From Bryobacteraceae bacterium (GTDB taxonomy: Bacteria; Acidobacteriota; Terriglobia; Bryobacterales; Bryobacteraceae), in NCBI GenBank assembly GCA_026002855.1, contig BPGD01000001.1:2302001-2366000 (forward strand): 64,000 nucleotides of DNA, written 5' to 3'. Position 1 is the stretch's first letter. Each line of letters starts with the position of its first letter. Made by a program: the position numbers and the translations under genes. Below, in pieces: positions 36,067 to 44,127 of the stretch. The notes below the pieces were generated by a model, which was given only the letters and a program-made list of their open reading frames with translations, made no database searches and was not told the origin of the DNA.

Positions 36067-38820
36067 TCAGAAAATGTTGACGGCCAGGCCGACGGTGAAC
36101 GTGCGGCCGAGGCGGAAACTACGCTGTGTGAATTCTCCCTGGGTCCAGTGATAGTGATTATTGGCCAGGTTTTCTCCGGTGAAACGGAGCGTGTAGTTCC
36201 CCTTTTCGTCGAGGTAAAAGCGATAGCTGAAATCAACGAGTGTGAGCGGCTCCTGATAGATGTCCGGGACGCCGAAGGTGCCTACGTCAGAGACGCGGCG
36301 GCCGACGAAGGTGTAATCGAGGCGGGCCTCCGAGCGCCACCGCGGTTTGCGCCATTCGCTGATGATGTTGAAGACGTGACGCGATGTGCCGATGAGGGGG
36401 CGGCTTTTGCTGGTGAGGAGGGTGGCATCGCCCGGGCGGATGCGGATGTTTGAGTCGACGAAAGTATAATTGCCGCCCAAATAGAGCTCGCGAAGTCTTG
36501 GAGTGATGACCGACAGGGTGGTGCGGCCTTCGACTTCAAAGCCGACGTTGCGTGCGCCGGCTGCGTTGATGAATGTCTGGCGGAGGTCGTTGGAGGGCAG
36601 GATGGTGACTTCGATGGGGTTGGTGAAGTCCTTGTGGAAGAAGCTGGCCGCCAGGAGGCGGTTGCCGCCCGGGAACCACTCCCAGCGGAAGTCCGTGTTC
36701 TGGACGCGGGCGCGGACGAGGTTCGGGTTGCCCTGGGTGACGAAGCCGCCGTAGACGTTGTTAAAGTCGAACGGCGAGAGTTCGCGGAAGTCCGGGCGCG
36801 AAACGGTTTTGGAGAACCCGGCACGAAGGTTCTGGCGGGGCGTGAGCATATAGGTGACGTTGATGCCGGGCATGGGATCGCGGTTGACCAGCGAGGCCAC
36901 CTGCGGGCGGGCGTTGGGGATGAGCGGATCCAGCGTGGTGACCTGGATGTCGGCGTCTTCGATGCGGACGCCGCCGGTGAGGCGGAGCCGTGCGCCGAGG
37001 TTGACGTCCGCCATGACATAGCCCGCGTAGATGTCCATGGTGGCGTCGTAGCGGTCCGTGGCGCGGGTGAATTCGATGATCTGAAAGCCGTCCGGGCGGA
37101 TGTTGTCCCGCGCAAAGAGCTCGTTGGAGGGCGCGAACAGATTCAGCGTGGTGGAGCGGACGGGGATGTAACGGAAGCGGCGCGCCTGGAAGGTGCGGTC
37201 GCGGAAGGTGCCGCGGAAGCCGACAGTGAAAGCACCGGTGAACCACCCCCTGAAGAAGGGCCTGGACACTTCCCCGAGCGGCTCATAGAGACGCTCTTTC
37301 AGGCCGTTGAAGAAGCGCATGCCGGAGCTGGAGAGCGCAGCGAAGCTCCAGCGGCCATCGTCGAGCTGGCCGCGGATGACCTCGCGCATGTCGGGCTCGT
37401 CGCGGCGCGATTCGGCGGTGGTGAATTGCCAGCGGAAGTTCCAGTTGCCATGATCGACCAGGGCATGGGTGCCTTCGATGCTGGTGGAAACGAGCGACCG
37501 CTCGACCCAGCGCAGCCGCTGGGACCAGAGGTTGGAGTCGTTCGAGCCGTCATAGCCGCGGAACTCGCGGGCCTCCTTGTCCGAGTCCCGGGTGAGCGTG
37601 TTGCGGACGACGATCTTGTTGTTGGCGCTGATGCGGAAGGCGGCGTTGAGCACTCCTCCGAGGCGAACGGCCTCAGTGCCGGACTGGAAGTCTTCGTAAT
37701 TGCTGAAGACAAGAGGCCTGTTGCCGCCCATGCGGATGTAACGCTGGACTTCCACCTGATTCTGCGGGCGGTTGGAAAATGTGAGCGCGCCGACGAGGCC
37801 AAGCCGCCTGAAGGTGTTGCCGCCGACCACAGTGTAGGTCTGCTGGGGACGCATCTGGTCAACGAAGGTGGGCTCCCAGTTGTTGGGGAACGATCGGCCG
37901 ATCTGCTGCAATTGCGCCGCGGTAAATCGGCCTGGGATGATGCGCTGATCGACGGGCACGGCGGCTGGCAGCGCGCGTGCGCCATCGTCGAAGCCGAAGG
38001 CGTCGAGGCGGCCGCCGGGGTAGGTCATGAAGCGTCTGCGGGTGGTGACGGTGTTATAGCCGCTGGTCATCGAAACGCGAAGCACCGGCTGTGAAGGAAA
38101 ATCGACCGTCGTGAGCTGAACCACGCCGGCGGAGAACTCTCCCGGCAGATCTGGTGTGTAGCTCTTGACGACGCGGATGCTGTCGATGAGTGCGGCCGGG
38201 AAAAGATCCAGCGGCACGACGCGTTTCTCGGGCTCGGTGGTCGGGATGAGCGAGTTGTTGAGCATGGTGGAGCTGTAGCGCTCGCCAAGCCCGCGGACAT
38301 AGACGTAGCCCGAGTCCACCACGGAGACGCCGGTTACTTTCTGAAGCGCGCCGGCGGCGTCGGAGGCGACGGTCTGGCGGATTTCCTCGGCGGAGAGGCC
38401 GTCGGTGACCACGGCAGCCAGTTTTCGCTCGGTGAGCATGGACTCAGCGGTGGCGGCCACGGGACTCACGGTCTCCTGGACATCCACCTTGGTCACCTGC
38501 GACCTTGGCGCCAGGACCACGGTCCCGTCGGCGGTCTCGCCAGGGCGGATTTCTACCGTGTCGAGCGATGCGTCGAGAAATCTTTCAGCGCTGACCAGAA
38601 CCCGGTAGCGGCCGGGAGCGAGCTCGATGCGGTACTTGCCGAACTCATTCGAATGGACGCGGATGGGCGGGTCGGCCGAGATCGTGACGGTGGCTTTGGG
38701 GATCGGCTGTCCGGTGGCGCCGTCGATGACGTCGCCCGCGAGTATGCCCTTGGGAGCCTCCTGTGCGGACAGGACACAGAGGCAGGAGAACGAGCAACAA
38801 AAGACCAGGAGAGTTTTCAT
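36067..38820 (-). CDS. TonB-dependent receptor with carboxypeptidase-regulatory domain
   Basis: This 917-residue outer-membrane receptor has a signal peptide (LLVFCCSFSCLCVLSAQ) and a CarboxypepD_reg domain (VIDGATGQPIPKATVTI, FGKYRIELAPGRYRVLV). The plug carries DGLSAEEIRQTVASDAAGAL, VSVVDSGYVYVRGLGERYSST and FPAALIDSIRVVKSYTPDLP, followed by a barrel ending in FTVGLAVNIF with a terminal Phe. It differs from the Oar-like receptor at 18657 by having the classical VYVRGLGERYS plug. The ATG at 38847 is an alternative start. The paired secreted beta-helix protein follows, suggesting a two-part uptake system for an unknown ligand. Confidence 0.88.
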   Translation of the reverse strand: MKTLLVFCCSFSCLCVLSAQEAPKGILAGDVIDGATGQPIPKATVTISADPPIRVHSNEFGKYRIELAPGRYRVLVSAERFLDASLDTVEIRPGETADGTVVLAPRSQVTKVDVQETVSPVAATAESMLTERKLAAVVTDGLSAEEIRQTVASDAAGALQKVTGVSVVDSGYVYVRGLGERYSSTMLNNSLIPTTEPEKRVVPLDLFPAALIDSIRVVKSYTPDLPGEFSAGVVQLTTVDFPSQPVLRVSMTSGYNTVTTRRRFMTYPGGRLDAFGFDDGARALPAAVPVDQRIIPGRFTAAQLQQIGRSFPNNWEPTFVDQMRPQQTYTVVGGNTFRRLGLVGALTFSNRPQNQVEVQRYIRMGGNRPLVFSNYEDFQSGTEAVRLGGVLNAAFRISANNKIVVRNTLTRDSDKEAREFRGYDGSNDSNLWSQRLRWVERSLVSTSIEGTHALVDHGNWNFRWQFTTAESRRDEPDMREVIRGQLDDGRWSFAALSSSGMRFFNGLKERLYEPLGEVSRPFFRGWFTGAFTVGFRGTFRDRTFQARRFRYIPVRSTTLNLFAPSNELFARDNIRPDGFQIIEFTRATDRYDATMDIYAGYVMADVNLGARLRLTGGVRIEDADIQVTTLDPLIPNARPQVASLVNRDPMPGINVTYMLTPRQNLRAGFSKTVSRPDFRELSPFDFNNVYGGFVTQGNPNLVRARVQNTDFRWEWFPGGNRLLAASFFHKDFTNPIEVTILPSNDLRQTFINAAGARNVGFEVEGRTTLSVITPRLRELYLGGNYTFVDSNIRIRPGDATLLTSKSRPLIGTSRHVFNIISEWRKPRWRSEARLDYTFVGRRVSDVGTFGVPDIYQEPLTLVDFSYRFYLDEKGNYTLRFTGENLANNHYHWTQGEFTQRSFRLGRTFTVGLAVNIF

Positions 38821-38938
38821 GACAGACTGCTTTGGCGTATCCACCATTCAGCAAAGCAGCCCGTTGTAAAAACACCGTGAACAGCACGCTAAATCTGCGT
38901 GACAAATTCATCACGCCAGGGCATTCGCGGAGAGGGCG

Positions 38939-38971
38939 AAAAAACAAGAGCGCCGGCGAAGACGCCGGCGC
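38939..38971 (-). terminator. Rho-independent terminator of the DUF2911 gene
   Basis: A perfect 9-bp GC stem (38950-38958 with 38963-38971) with a four-base loop is followed on the minus strand by CTCTTGTTTTTT. It lies 28 nt after the stop at 38999. Confidence 0.85.
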
Positions 38972-38998
38972 GAGGCAGGTGGGGCGGGACGGCCGGGC

Positions 38999-39526
38999 TC
39001 AGTGCACCATGATGGGCACGGAGGCTTCCAGATCCGACCAGGCGATCTTCAGAACGCCGCGATTGCCGCCGGTGGACTCGATGGAGATGGTGAGCTGCTC
39101 GACGGGCCGGTCGAGTTTGCGGGCGGTCATTTTGACGCGGCCGAGGTCCTTGTTCTGGTCGTATTTGTACGCGCCCCACTGGTCGGCTTCTTTGTTGATG
39201 ATCAGCGTCCACTCTTTTTCGCCGGGGATGGTGAACAGGGCGTAAGACCCTTTCGGGACGTGCAGGGAGCCGATCATGAGGTCGGCCTCGGTGGTGAGCT
39301 TGGTGGCCTCGTCGGCGCCGGTGCGCCAGACCTTGCCGAAGGGGGCGATGGGTTCGGCCCAGACGTTGCGCCCTTTCACGTAGGGGCGGCCGTATTCGAT
39401 GGTGATCTTTTTGCCGGCGATGACGCCGGTGGTGGTTTCGTGCGGGCTGACGCGCTGCTTGGGCTGAGCGGAAGCGGCGAACGCCGCCAGGGCGAGGGAC
39501 GTTGCGAGTACGATCCAGTGTTTCAT
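38999..39526 (-). CDS. DUF2911-family secreted protein
   Basis: This is a 175-residue protein with a signal peptide ([17 protein letters not shown]). The mature part is typical of DUF2911: [55 protein letters not shown] and [13 protein letters not shown]. The family is common in Bacteroidetes and Acidobacteria and has no known biochemical role. I start at ATG 39526 with GAGGAG upstream. A longer open frame upstream has no pattern. It is divergent from the microcompartment shell genes, with 178 bp between the starts. Confidence 0.85.
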   Translation of the reverse strand: MKHWIVLATSLALAAFAASAQPKQRVSPHETTTGVIAGKKITIEYGRPYVKGRNVWAEPIAPFGKVWRTGADEATKLTTEADLMIGSLHVPKGSYALFTIPGEKEWTLIINKEADQWGAYKYDQNKDLGRVKMTARKLDRPVEQLTISIESTGGNRGVLKIAWSDLEASVPIMVH

Positions 39527-39651
39527 ATGGCGTGAAGCTCCTCTCGGTTGGAGTCTAGCAGATTGTTGTGACTCTGCCTGTGCACCCCTGGCCGGAAGAT
39601 GGGTAAAATCAGAAGCACGCATGGCCGCCGGGGCTGTGCGGAAAGATTCGT

Positions 39652-39677
39652 GGCCGCGCGGCCTATATCGCGCGGCC
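39652..39677. promoter_or_regulatory. Inverted repeat flanking a -10-like sequence upstream of the BMC shell genes
   Basis: GGCCGCGC (39652-39659) and GCGCGGCC (39670-39677) are perfect reverse complements around a 10-bp spacer that contains TATATC (39664-39669). It ends 27 bp before the BMC-H start codon. It could be an operator over a promoter or a leader hairpin. Confidence 0.4.
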
Positions 39678-39704
39678 GGCAAGACAAGCAGAGAGGAATT
39701 GCCC

Positions 39705-39989
39705 ATGGGTGAAGCATTGGGAATGGTCGAGACGCGCGGCCTGGTGGCGATGATCGAGGCCGCCGACGCGATGGTCAAAGCCGCGAAGGTGACCCTGGTC
39801 GGCTGGGAGAAGATCGGTTCCGGCTATGTGACGGCGTTGGTGCGCGGCGACGTGGCGGCGGTCCGCGCGGCCACCGATGCCGGCGCGGCGGCGGCGCGAC
39901 GGGTGGGCGAGCTGGTGGCGGTGCACGTGATTCCGCGCCCGCACCCGAGCCTGGAAGACGTGCTGCCGATCGGCAAGTCGTCGAAGTAG
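39705..39989 (+). CDS. BMC-H hexameric microcompartment shell protein
   Basis: This is a 94-residue single BMC-domain protein, the hexagonal facet tile of a bacterial microcompartment. It opens with [20 protein letters not shown], and the conserved edge lysine sits in MVKAAKV. The pore loop [10 protein letters not shown] resembles PduA-type pores, and [10 protein letters not shown] carries the edge arginine. I start at ATG 39705, where GAGAGGA is 9 nt upstream, not at the in-frame ATG 39621. It is followed by three BMC-P genes and no enzyme. Its length is typical, with a short basic C-terminal tail. Confidence 0.95.
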   Translation: MGEALGMVETRGLVAMIEAADAMVKAAKVTLVGWEKIGSGYVTALVRGDVAAVRAATDAGAAAARRVGELVAVHVIPRPHPSLEDVLPIGKSSK

Positions 39990-40010
39990 GCCGGCCGCGG
40001 ACATCCGGAC

Positions 40011-40286
40011 ATGACGCTCGGCCGCGTTGTCGGGACGGTGGTCGCCACGCGGAAGGATCCGCGCCTGGAGGGGCACAAGCTTCTTCTGGTGAAGCCGGTG
40101 ACGCCGGACGGCAAGGAAGAATCAGGCTATCTGGTGGCGGTGGACACGGTGAGCGCGGGCTTCCGCGAGCTGGTGATCACCGTGTCCGGCAGCAGCGCCC
40201 GGATGGCGGAAGGATGCAAGGACAAGCCTGTCGATTGCGTCATCGTCGGCATTGTCGATGGCGTGTCGCTCGACGAGGCCGGGTGA
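40011..40286 (+). CDS. BMC-P pentameric vertex protein (EutN/CcmL family), copy 1
   Basis: This 91-residue EutN/CcmL-type protein forms pentamers that cap microcompartment vertices. The family pattern is clear: LGRVVGTVVATRKDPRLEG, KLLLVKPVTPDG, LVAVDTVSAGFRELVI, and the C-terminal VDCVIVGIVDGV strand. It begins 21 nt after the BMC-H stop. It is one of three tandem paralogs that share the fold but little exact sequence, so duplication is old and the three vertices are probably not interchangeable. Confidence 0.93.
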   Translation: MTLGRVVGTVVATRKDPRLEGHKLLLVKPVTPDGKEESGYLVAVDTVSAGFRELVITVSGSSARMAEGCKDKPVDCVIVGIVDGVSLDEAG

Positions 40287-40293
40287 GCGGGCG

Positions 40294-40581
40294 ATGCAAC
40301 TGGGACGGGTCATCGGCAGGGTCTGGGCGAGCGTCAAGAATCCCGGCCTCGAGTCGCAGCGGCTCCTGATTGTGCAGCCGATCCGCCCTGACCGCACGCC
40401 CGTCGGCAAGCCGCTGATCTGCACGGACTGTACCGGCGCCGGCGCGGGCGAGATCATCTACTGGGTGCGGGGCAGAGAAGCCACGTTCCCGTTCCTCCCG
40501 AACGAAGTGGCCAGCGACGCGACCATCGTCGGCATTGTCGACGAGATCCATTCCGGCGGAAAACAGGAGCCGCGATGCTGA
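40294..40581 (+). CDS. BMC-P pentameric vertex protein (EutN/CcmL family), copy 2
   Basis: This is a 95-residue vertex protein with QLGRVIGRVWASVKNPGLES, RLLIVQPIRPDR, LICTDCTGAGAGEIIYWVRG and ATIVGIVDEIHSGG. Two cysteines in ICTDC, inside the third strand region, are absent from the other two copies. I start at ATG 40294, 7 nt after the stop of copy 1. The gene ends 7 nt inside copy 3, so translation of copies 2 and 3 is coupled. Confidence 0.92.
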   Translation: MQLGRVIGRVWASVKNPGLESQRLLIVQPIRPDRTPVGKPLICTDCTGAGAGEIIYWVRGREATFPFLPNEVASDATIVGIVDEIHSGGKQEPRC

Positions 40582-40931
40582 TTGCGCGCGTCATCGGCGA
40601 CCTCACGGCCACGCAGAAGCATCCATCGCACGAAGGGCGCAAGATTCTGCTGGTGCAGCCGCTGAACCTCGACGGAAGCGAGCGCGGCACGCCGCTGGTT
40701 GCTCTGGACAGCGTCAACGCGGGCGTTCACGACCGGGTGCTGGTGACGACCGACGGCTACGCGGCCTTCACGGCCGTGGGGCACAGGCTGGCGCCGATCG
40801 ACGCGGCCGTGATCGGCATCATTGATCACGTGGAGCTGGTCGAGGTACCCTCAGACGGCGCTGCGACGCCGGCTGCTGCTCCGGCTGCCCCCAAGAAGCA
40901 GCCAAAGAAGCGCCAGCCCCAGGGCGGCTGA
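40575..40931 (+). CDS. BMC-P pentameric vertex protein (EutN/CcmL family), copy 3 with basic C-terminal tail
   Basis: This 118-residue protein has a standard BMC-P domain in residues 1-90 (LIARVIGDLTATQKHPSHEG, KILLVQPLNLDG, LVALDSVNAGVHDRVLVTT, AAVIGIIDHVELV). A 28-residue extension rich in Ala, Pro, Lys and Gln follows (PAAPKKQPKKRQPQGG). The tail lies over the last 81 nt of the convergent gene at 40851-41453. Tails of this kind are unusual for vertex proteins and could face the lumen or cytosol as an anchor or interaction segment (inference). Confidence 0.9.
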   Translation: MLIARVIGDLTATQKHPSHEGRKILLVQPLNLDGSERGTPLVALDSVNAGVHDRVLVTTDGYAAFTAVGHRLAPIDAAVIGIIDHVELVEVPSDGAATPAAAPAAPKKQPKKRQPQGG

Positions 40932-41453
40932 GGCGATTTCAAACGCGGCAAACGCTCCGTGCAGCAGGCGGAAGCGCTCGCCGACGTCGGCGAGGCCGCT
41001 CGATCGAAACAGGCGCGACGTTTCGGCGATGGCGGGGATCAGCAGAAACTTCATCAGCAGCGCCAGCAGCAACATCGCGGCGGCCAGCCCGAGCCGCAGT
41101 TTTCCGACGTTCGAAAAGAAGACGAGCAGCAGCAACACCGCTGCCCCATAGGCCACCTGAAGCGTTCCCCACAGCGCGAACACCTGATTGTTGGCCTCGC
41201 CGGCGTGGTAGCGGAGAAGGTCCCGCATCTGGTCTTCCGGGACTTTTCCCATGACTCTGGCCAATGAGGGAGCGGGGTGCCGCAGGACAACCTCCCCCGC
41301 GCGGAACACGGCGGGCGCGCCCAGCGAGACCAGAAGAATCCCGCCGAGCCAGGCGCTGACCAGCACCGCGCAGACGCGACGCACAAACCACGAGGCTTCC
41401 GGCGTGATGCGGCTGTAGTGGATGGCCGGCGGCTGGCTGTTTTCGTCGATCAT
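40851..41453 (-). CDS. DUF4149-like membrane protein
   Basis: This is a 200-residue inner-membrane protein with about four hydrophobic segments: VCAVLVSAWLGGILLVSLGA (residues 28-47), VAYGAAVLLLLVFFS, LAAAMLLLALLMKFLLI and IASAALGLALLWLLLGG. The first helix with AWLGG and a following APAVF resembles DUF4149. The C-terminal RSSSRRRSAV is encoded opposite the tail of BMC-P copy 3 (81-nt overlap). It lies next to the pot genes but is not obviously part of their transport unit. Confidence 0.7.
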   Translation of the reverse strand: MIDENSQPPAIHYSRITPEASWFVRRVCAVLVSAWLGGILLVSLGAPAVFRAGEVVLRHPAPSLARVMGKVPEDQMRDLLRYHAGEANNQVFALWGTLQVAYGAAVLLLLVFFSNVGKLRLGLAAAMLLLALLMKFLLIPAIAETSRLFRSSGLADVGERFRLLHGAFAAFEIASAALGLALLWLLLGGSRSSSRRRSAV

Positions 41454-41513
41454 CGGCTGAGAGCGCTGAATCCCAAGTCTAGCCGCGCTGAGGGCCGGAT
41501 GTCCATGGCCGCT

Positions 41514-42539
41514 TCAGGCGGATTTGAGTTCGGTCCAGAGCCGGTCGCGAAGCCGCTGAGCGGCCGCAGGCAGCGGCTCGAACCACTCGCCACGCCGGAG
41601 CGTCTCCTCGGACGGGAAGAGTGTCTCCATGCGGGCCACGGGTTCCGGCAGCAGCTTGCGGACGCCCGCGATCGCGGTGGCGGTGAACGTCTCGGCGGCG
41701 ATTTCGGCGGCGACGTCGGCGCGCAGCAAATAGTCAAGGAACAGGGAGGCAAGATCTTTTCTCCTCGATTCGCGCAGGATGACGGCGCAGTCGGCGTAGA
41801 GCGCGAAGCCGTCCTCGGGGTAGACGTAACGCAGGTGGGGGGCGCTGCTGATGGCCTGCTGCGCGGTGGTGGCCCAGGTCTGGCAGGCGGCGAGTTCGCC
41901 GGCAACCATCAGGTCGCGGGCCTCGGCGTTGAGGTAGGCGCGCAGGAGCGGCTTCTGGCGCAGCGCTTCGGTGTGCGCGGCCTGGAGGTCTGCCGGGGCG
42001 GAGGCGTTCAACGGCCGGCCCAGTTTCTTGAGAGCGGCGCCGTAAACCTCAGCGGGGTCATCGAGCATCGTAATCCGCCGCGCGTAGAGGGGATCCCACA
42101 GGCTGGAATAGGCTTCCGGGACGGGCGCCAGCTGCGGGTTGGCGAGGATGCCGCTCGATCCCCAGTACAGCGGGACGCAGTGGTCGAGGCCGGGGTCCCA
42201 GGAGGGGCGCGCGAAGCGCGCTTCCAGCGCATCAAGGCGGCTGAGACGGCGGTGGTCGAGCCGAGCCAGCAGGCCGAGATCACGCATCGGGCCGATGTAA
42301 TAGTTCGAAGGGAAAGCGACGTCCCAGCCGGAGTTGCCACTGAGCACGCGGGCCAGCATCTCCTCGTCGGACTCGTAAACGCCGAGCCGGACTTCGATGC
42401 CGGTTTCGCGTTCAAACCGGGGCAGCGTCTGGCGCGCGGTGTAGTTGGACCAGTTGAAAACGTTGAGGCGGCGCCGCCGCGGCCGCAGGCAGCCGGCGAG
42501 ACCGGAAAGGGCCGGGAGGAAGAACGTGCGGCGCGTCAT
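41514..42539 (-). CDS. potD: Spermidine/putrescine-type ABC transporter substrate-binding lipoprotein
   Basis: This is a 341-residue periplasmic binding protein of the PotD/PotF class. The signal ends in a lipobox-like LSGLAGC (Cys17), followed by LNVFNWSNYTARQTLPRFERETGIEV, the conserved start of polyamine-binding proteins. SGNSGWDVAFPSNYYI, WGSSGILANP and PEDGFALYADCAVI are further family segments. It is the last of four genes with 4-nt overlaps throughout (potA-B-C-D). The ligand is likely a polyamine or similar amine, which is inference from the family. Confidence 0.9.
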   Translation of the reverse strand: MTRRTFFLPALSGLAGCLRPRRRRLNVFNWSNYTARQTLPRFERETGIEVRLGVYESDEEMLARVLSGNSGWDVAFPSNYYIGPMRDLGLLARLDHRRLSRLDALEARFARPSWDPGLDHCVPLYWGSSGILANPQLAPVPEAYSSLWDPLYARRITMLDDPAEVYGAALKKLGRPLNASAPADLQAAHTEALRQKPLLRAYLNAEARDLMVAGELAACQTWATTAQQAISSAPHLRYVYPEDGFALYADCAVILRESRRKDLASLFLDYLLRADVAAEIAAETFTATAIAGVRKLLPEPVARMETLFPSEETLRRGEWFEPLPAAAQRLRDRLWTELKSA

Positions 42540-43297
42540 CGTTTCTCCCGCAGGGATTCCGCGGCAAGGATGCCCGCGCCGAGCGCGACGACCACAACGG
42601 TGGAGACCGCGTTGACGACCGGAGATCCGCCCCGCCGCGCCATGGCGTAGAGCACCATCGGCAGCGTTTCCGTGTCCACGCCTGCCACCAGCGAGGTGAT
42701 CACATAATCGTCAAACGAGATGGTGAAGGCGAGCAGCGCCGCCGAGAGCACGGCCGGCACAAGGTTCGGCAGCGTGACGCGGCGAAAGGCCTGCCATTCG
42801 GTGGCGCCCAGGTCCATGGCTGCTTCCTCGAGCGAGCTGTCCATGGTCCTGAGGCGCGCCAGCACCACCAGGACGACAAAGGCGAGGCAGAAGCTCGTGT
42901 GCGCGAGCACCACCGTGTGAAGCCCAAGCTGGAGGCCGGCGAAGCGGAACAGCCACTGGAAGAGGGCCAGCAGGGCGACGCCGGTGACGATCTCCGGCGT
43001 GACCAGCGACAGGGACAGCCCCAGCATCAGTGTACGGGACTCGCGTTTCCACAACGCCCAGGCGCAGAGCGTACCGGCCACGGTGGCCGCGGCCGTGGCG
43101 GCGGCGGCGATCAGCAGGCTGTTACCGGCGGCTTCGATGAGGCGCGCGTCGCGCGCGGCCTCCTCATACCAGCGCAGCGAGAAGCCTTCCCAGAGAGTGA
43201 AGCGGCCGGCGTTGAAGCTGAACACGGCAAGGACGACGAGCGGCGCGTGGAGGAAGAGCAGCAGCAGCGCGGCGGCGCAGGCGATGGCGCGCCTCAC
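42536..43297 (-). CDS. potC: Polyamine-type ABC transporter permease PotC
   Basis: This is a 253-residue inner-membrane permease with six helices, starting MRRAIACAAALLLLFLHAPLVVL. The EAA-type cytoplasmic loop is EEAAMDLGATEWQAFRRVTLPNLVP (about residues 160-185). The reading frame is open further upstream through potB, but the true start is the GTG at 43297, which overlaps the potB stop (GTGA), and the protein pattern begins there. It forms a heterodimer with PotB. Confidence 0.92.
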   Translation of the reverse strand: MRRAIACAAALLLLFLHAPLVVLAVFSFNAGRFTLWEGFSLRWYEEAARDARLIEAAGNSLLIAAAATAAATVAGTLCAWALWKRESRTLMLGLSLSLVTPEIVTGVALLALFQWLFRFAGLQLGLHTVVLAHTSFCLAFVVLVVLARLRTMDSSLEEAAMDLGATEWQAFRRVTLPNLVPAVLSAALLAFTISFDDYVITSLVAGVDTETLPMVLYAMARRGGSPVVNAVSTVVVVALGAGILAAESLREKR

Positions 43298-44127
43298 AGC
43301 AGCGGCTCCTTCCGGCGGCGTACTTCCGCCCAGAGCAGGACGAGCACGACGGCCATCAGCGCCAGCGAGACAGCACTGCCGAAGGGCCAGTCGCGCGCGG
43401 TGGTGAACTGGTTCTGGATGAACGTCCCGACGAGGATCGTGCGGCCGCCGCCCAGCAGATCGGGGATCAGAAACGTGCCCAGGCAGGGGATGAACGTGAG
43501 CAGCACGCCGGCGCGGATGCCGGGGGCCGCCAGCGGCAGTGTGACTCGCCAGAAGGCCTGCCATTCGCGCGCGCCGAGATCGGCGGCCGCTTCCGCCAGG
43601 GCCGGATCCTGGCGCTCGAGCGCCGCATAGAGCGGGAGCACCATGAAGGGCAGGTGCGCGTAGACCAGGCCGAGCACCACCGCGCCCCAGTTGTAAAGCA
43701 GCGGCAGCGGGGCGCTGATGAGGCCGGCCTTCATCAGAAGCATGTTCACCAGGCCCGTGTCGCGCAGCAGAAACATCCACGCCCAGGTGCGCACAAGCAG
43801 GCTGGTCCAGAAGGGCAGCATGACGAGGGCGAGCAGCAGATTTTTCCGGCGCGTGCTGCGCGCGATGTACAGGGCGAGGGGAAAGGCGAGCAGCAGGCAC
43901 AGGAGCGTGGAGAGGGCGGCGACGAGGAACGAGCGCGCCAGGATGCCCGCATACAGCGGGTCGGCCAGCCGCTGCCAGTTTTCGAGCGTCCACGGCGGCA
44001 TCACGCCGCCATAGACGCCGCGGCTGAGACAGGCGTAGGCGGCCAGGATGAGAAAGGGAGCGCCGACGGTGAGGGCGAGCAGCGTGGCCGCCGGCGCCAG
44101 GGCGAGCGTGCGGAGACGGCCCGTCAT
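43294..44127 (-). CDS. potB: Polyamine-type ABC transporter permease PotB
   Basis: This is a 277-residue permease with a hydrophobic start (LALAPAATLLALTVGAPFLIL), six membrane helices and the loop EAAADLGAREWQAFWRVTLPLAAPG that docks on the ATPase. WTSLLVRTWAWMFLLRDTG is characteristic of PotB/PotH. It overlaps potA by 4 nt upstream and potC by 4 nt downstream, consistent with stoichiometric expression. Confidence 0.93.
   Translation of the reverse strand: MTGRLRTLALAPAATLLALTVGAPFLILAAYACLSRGVYGGVMPPWTLENWQRLADPLYAGILARSFLVAALSTLLCLLLAFPLALYIARSTRRKNLLLALVMLPFWTSLLVRTWAWMFLLRDTGLVNMLLMKAGLISAPLPLLYNWGAVVLGLVYAHLPFMVLPLYAALERQDPALAEAAADLGAREWQAFWRVTLPLAAPGIRAGVLLTFIPCLGTFLIPDLLGGGRTILVGTFIQNQFTTARDWPFGSAVSLALMAVVLVLLWAEVRRRKEPLL

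Noticed and set aside
39621-39704. Upstream ATG that would extend the BMC-H protein by 28 residues.
   Set aside because: The extension is not BMC-like and contains the inverted repeat. ATG 39705 has a good Shine-Dalgarno sequence and the usual N-terminus.
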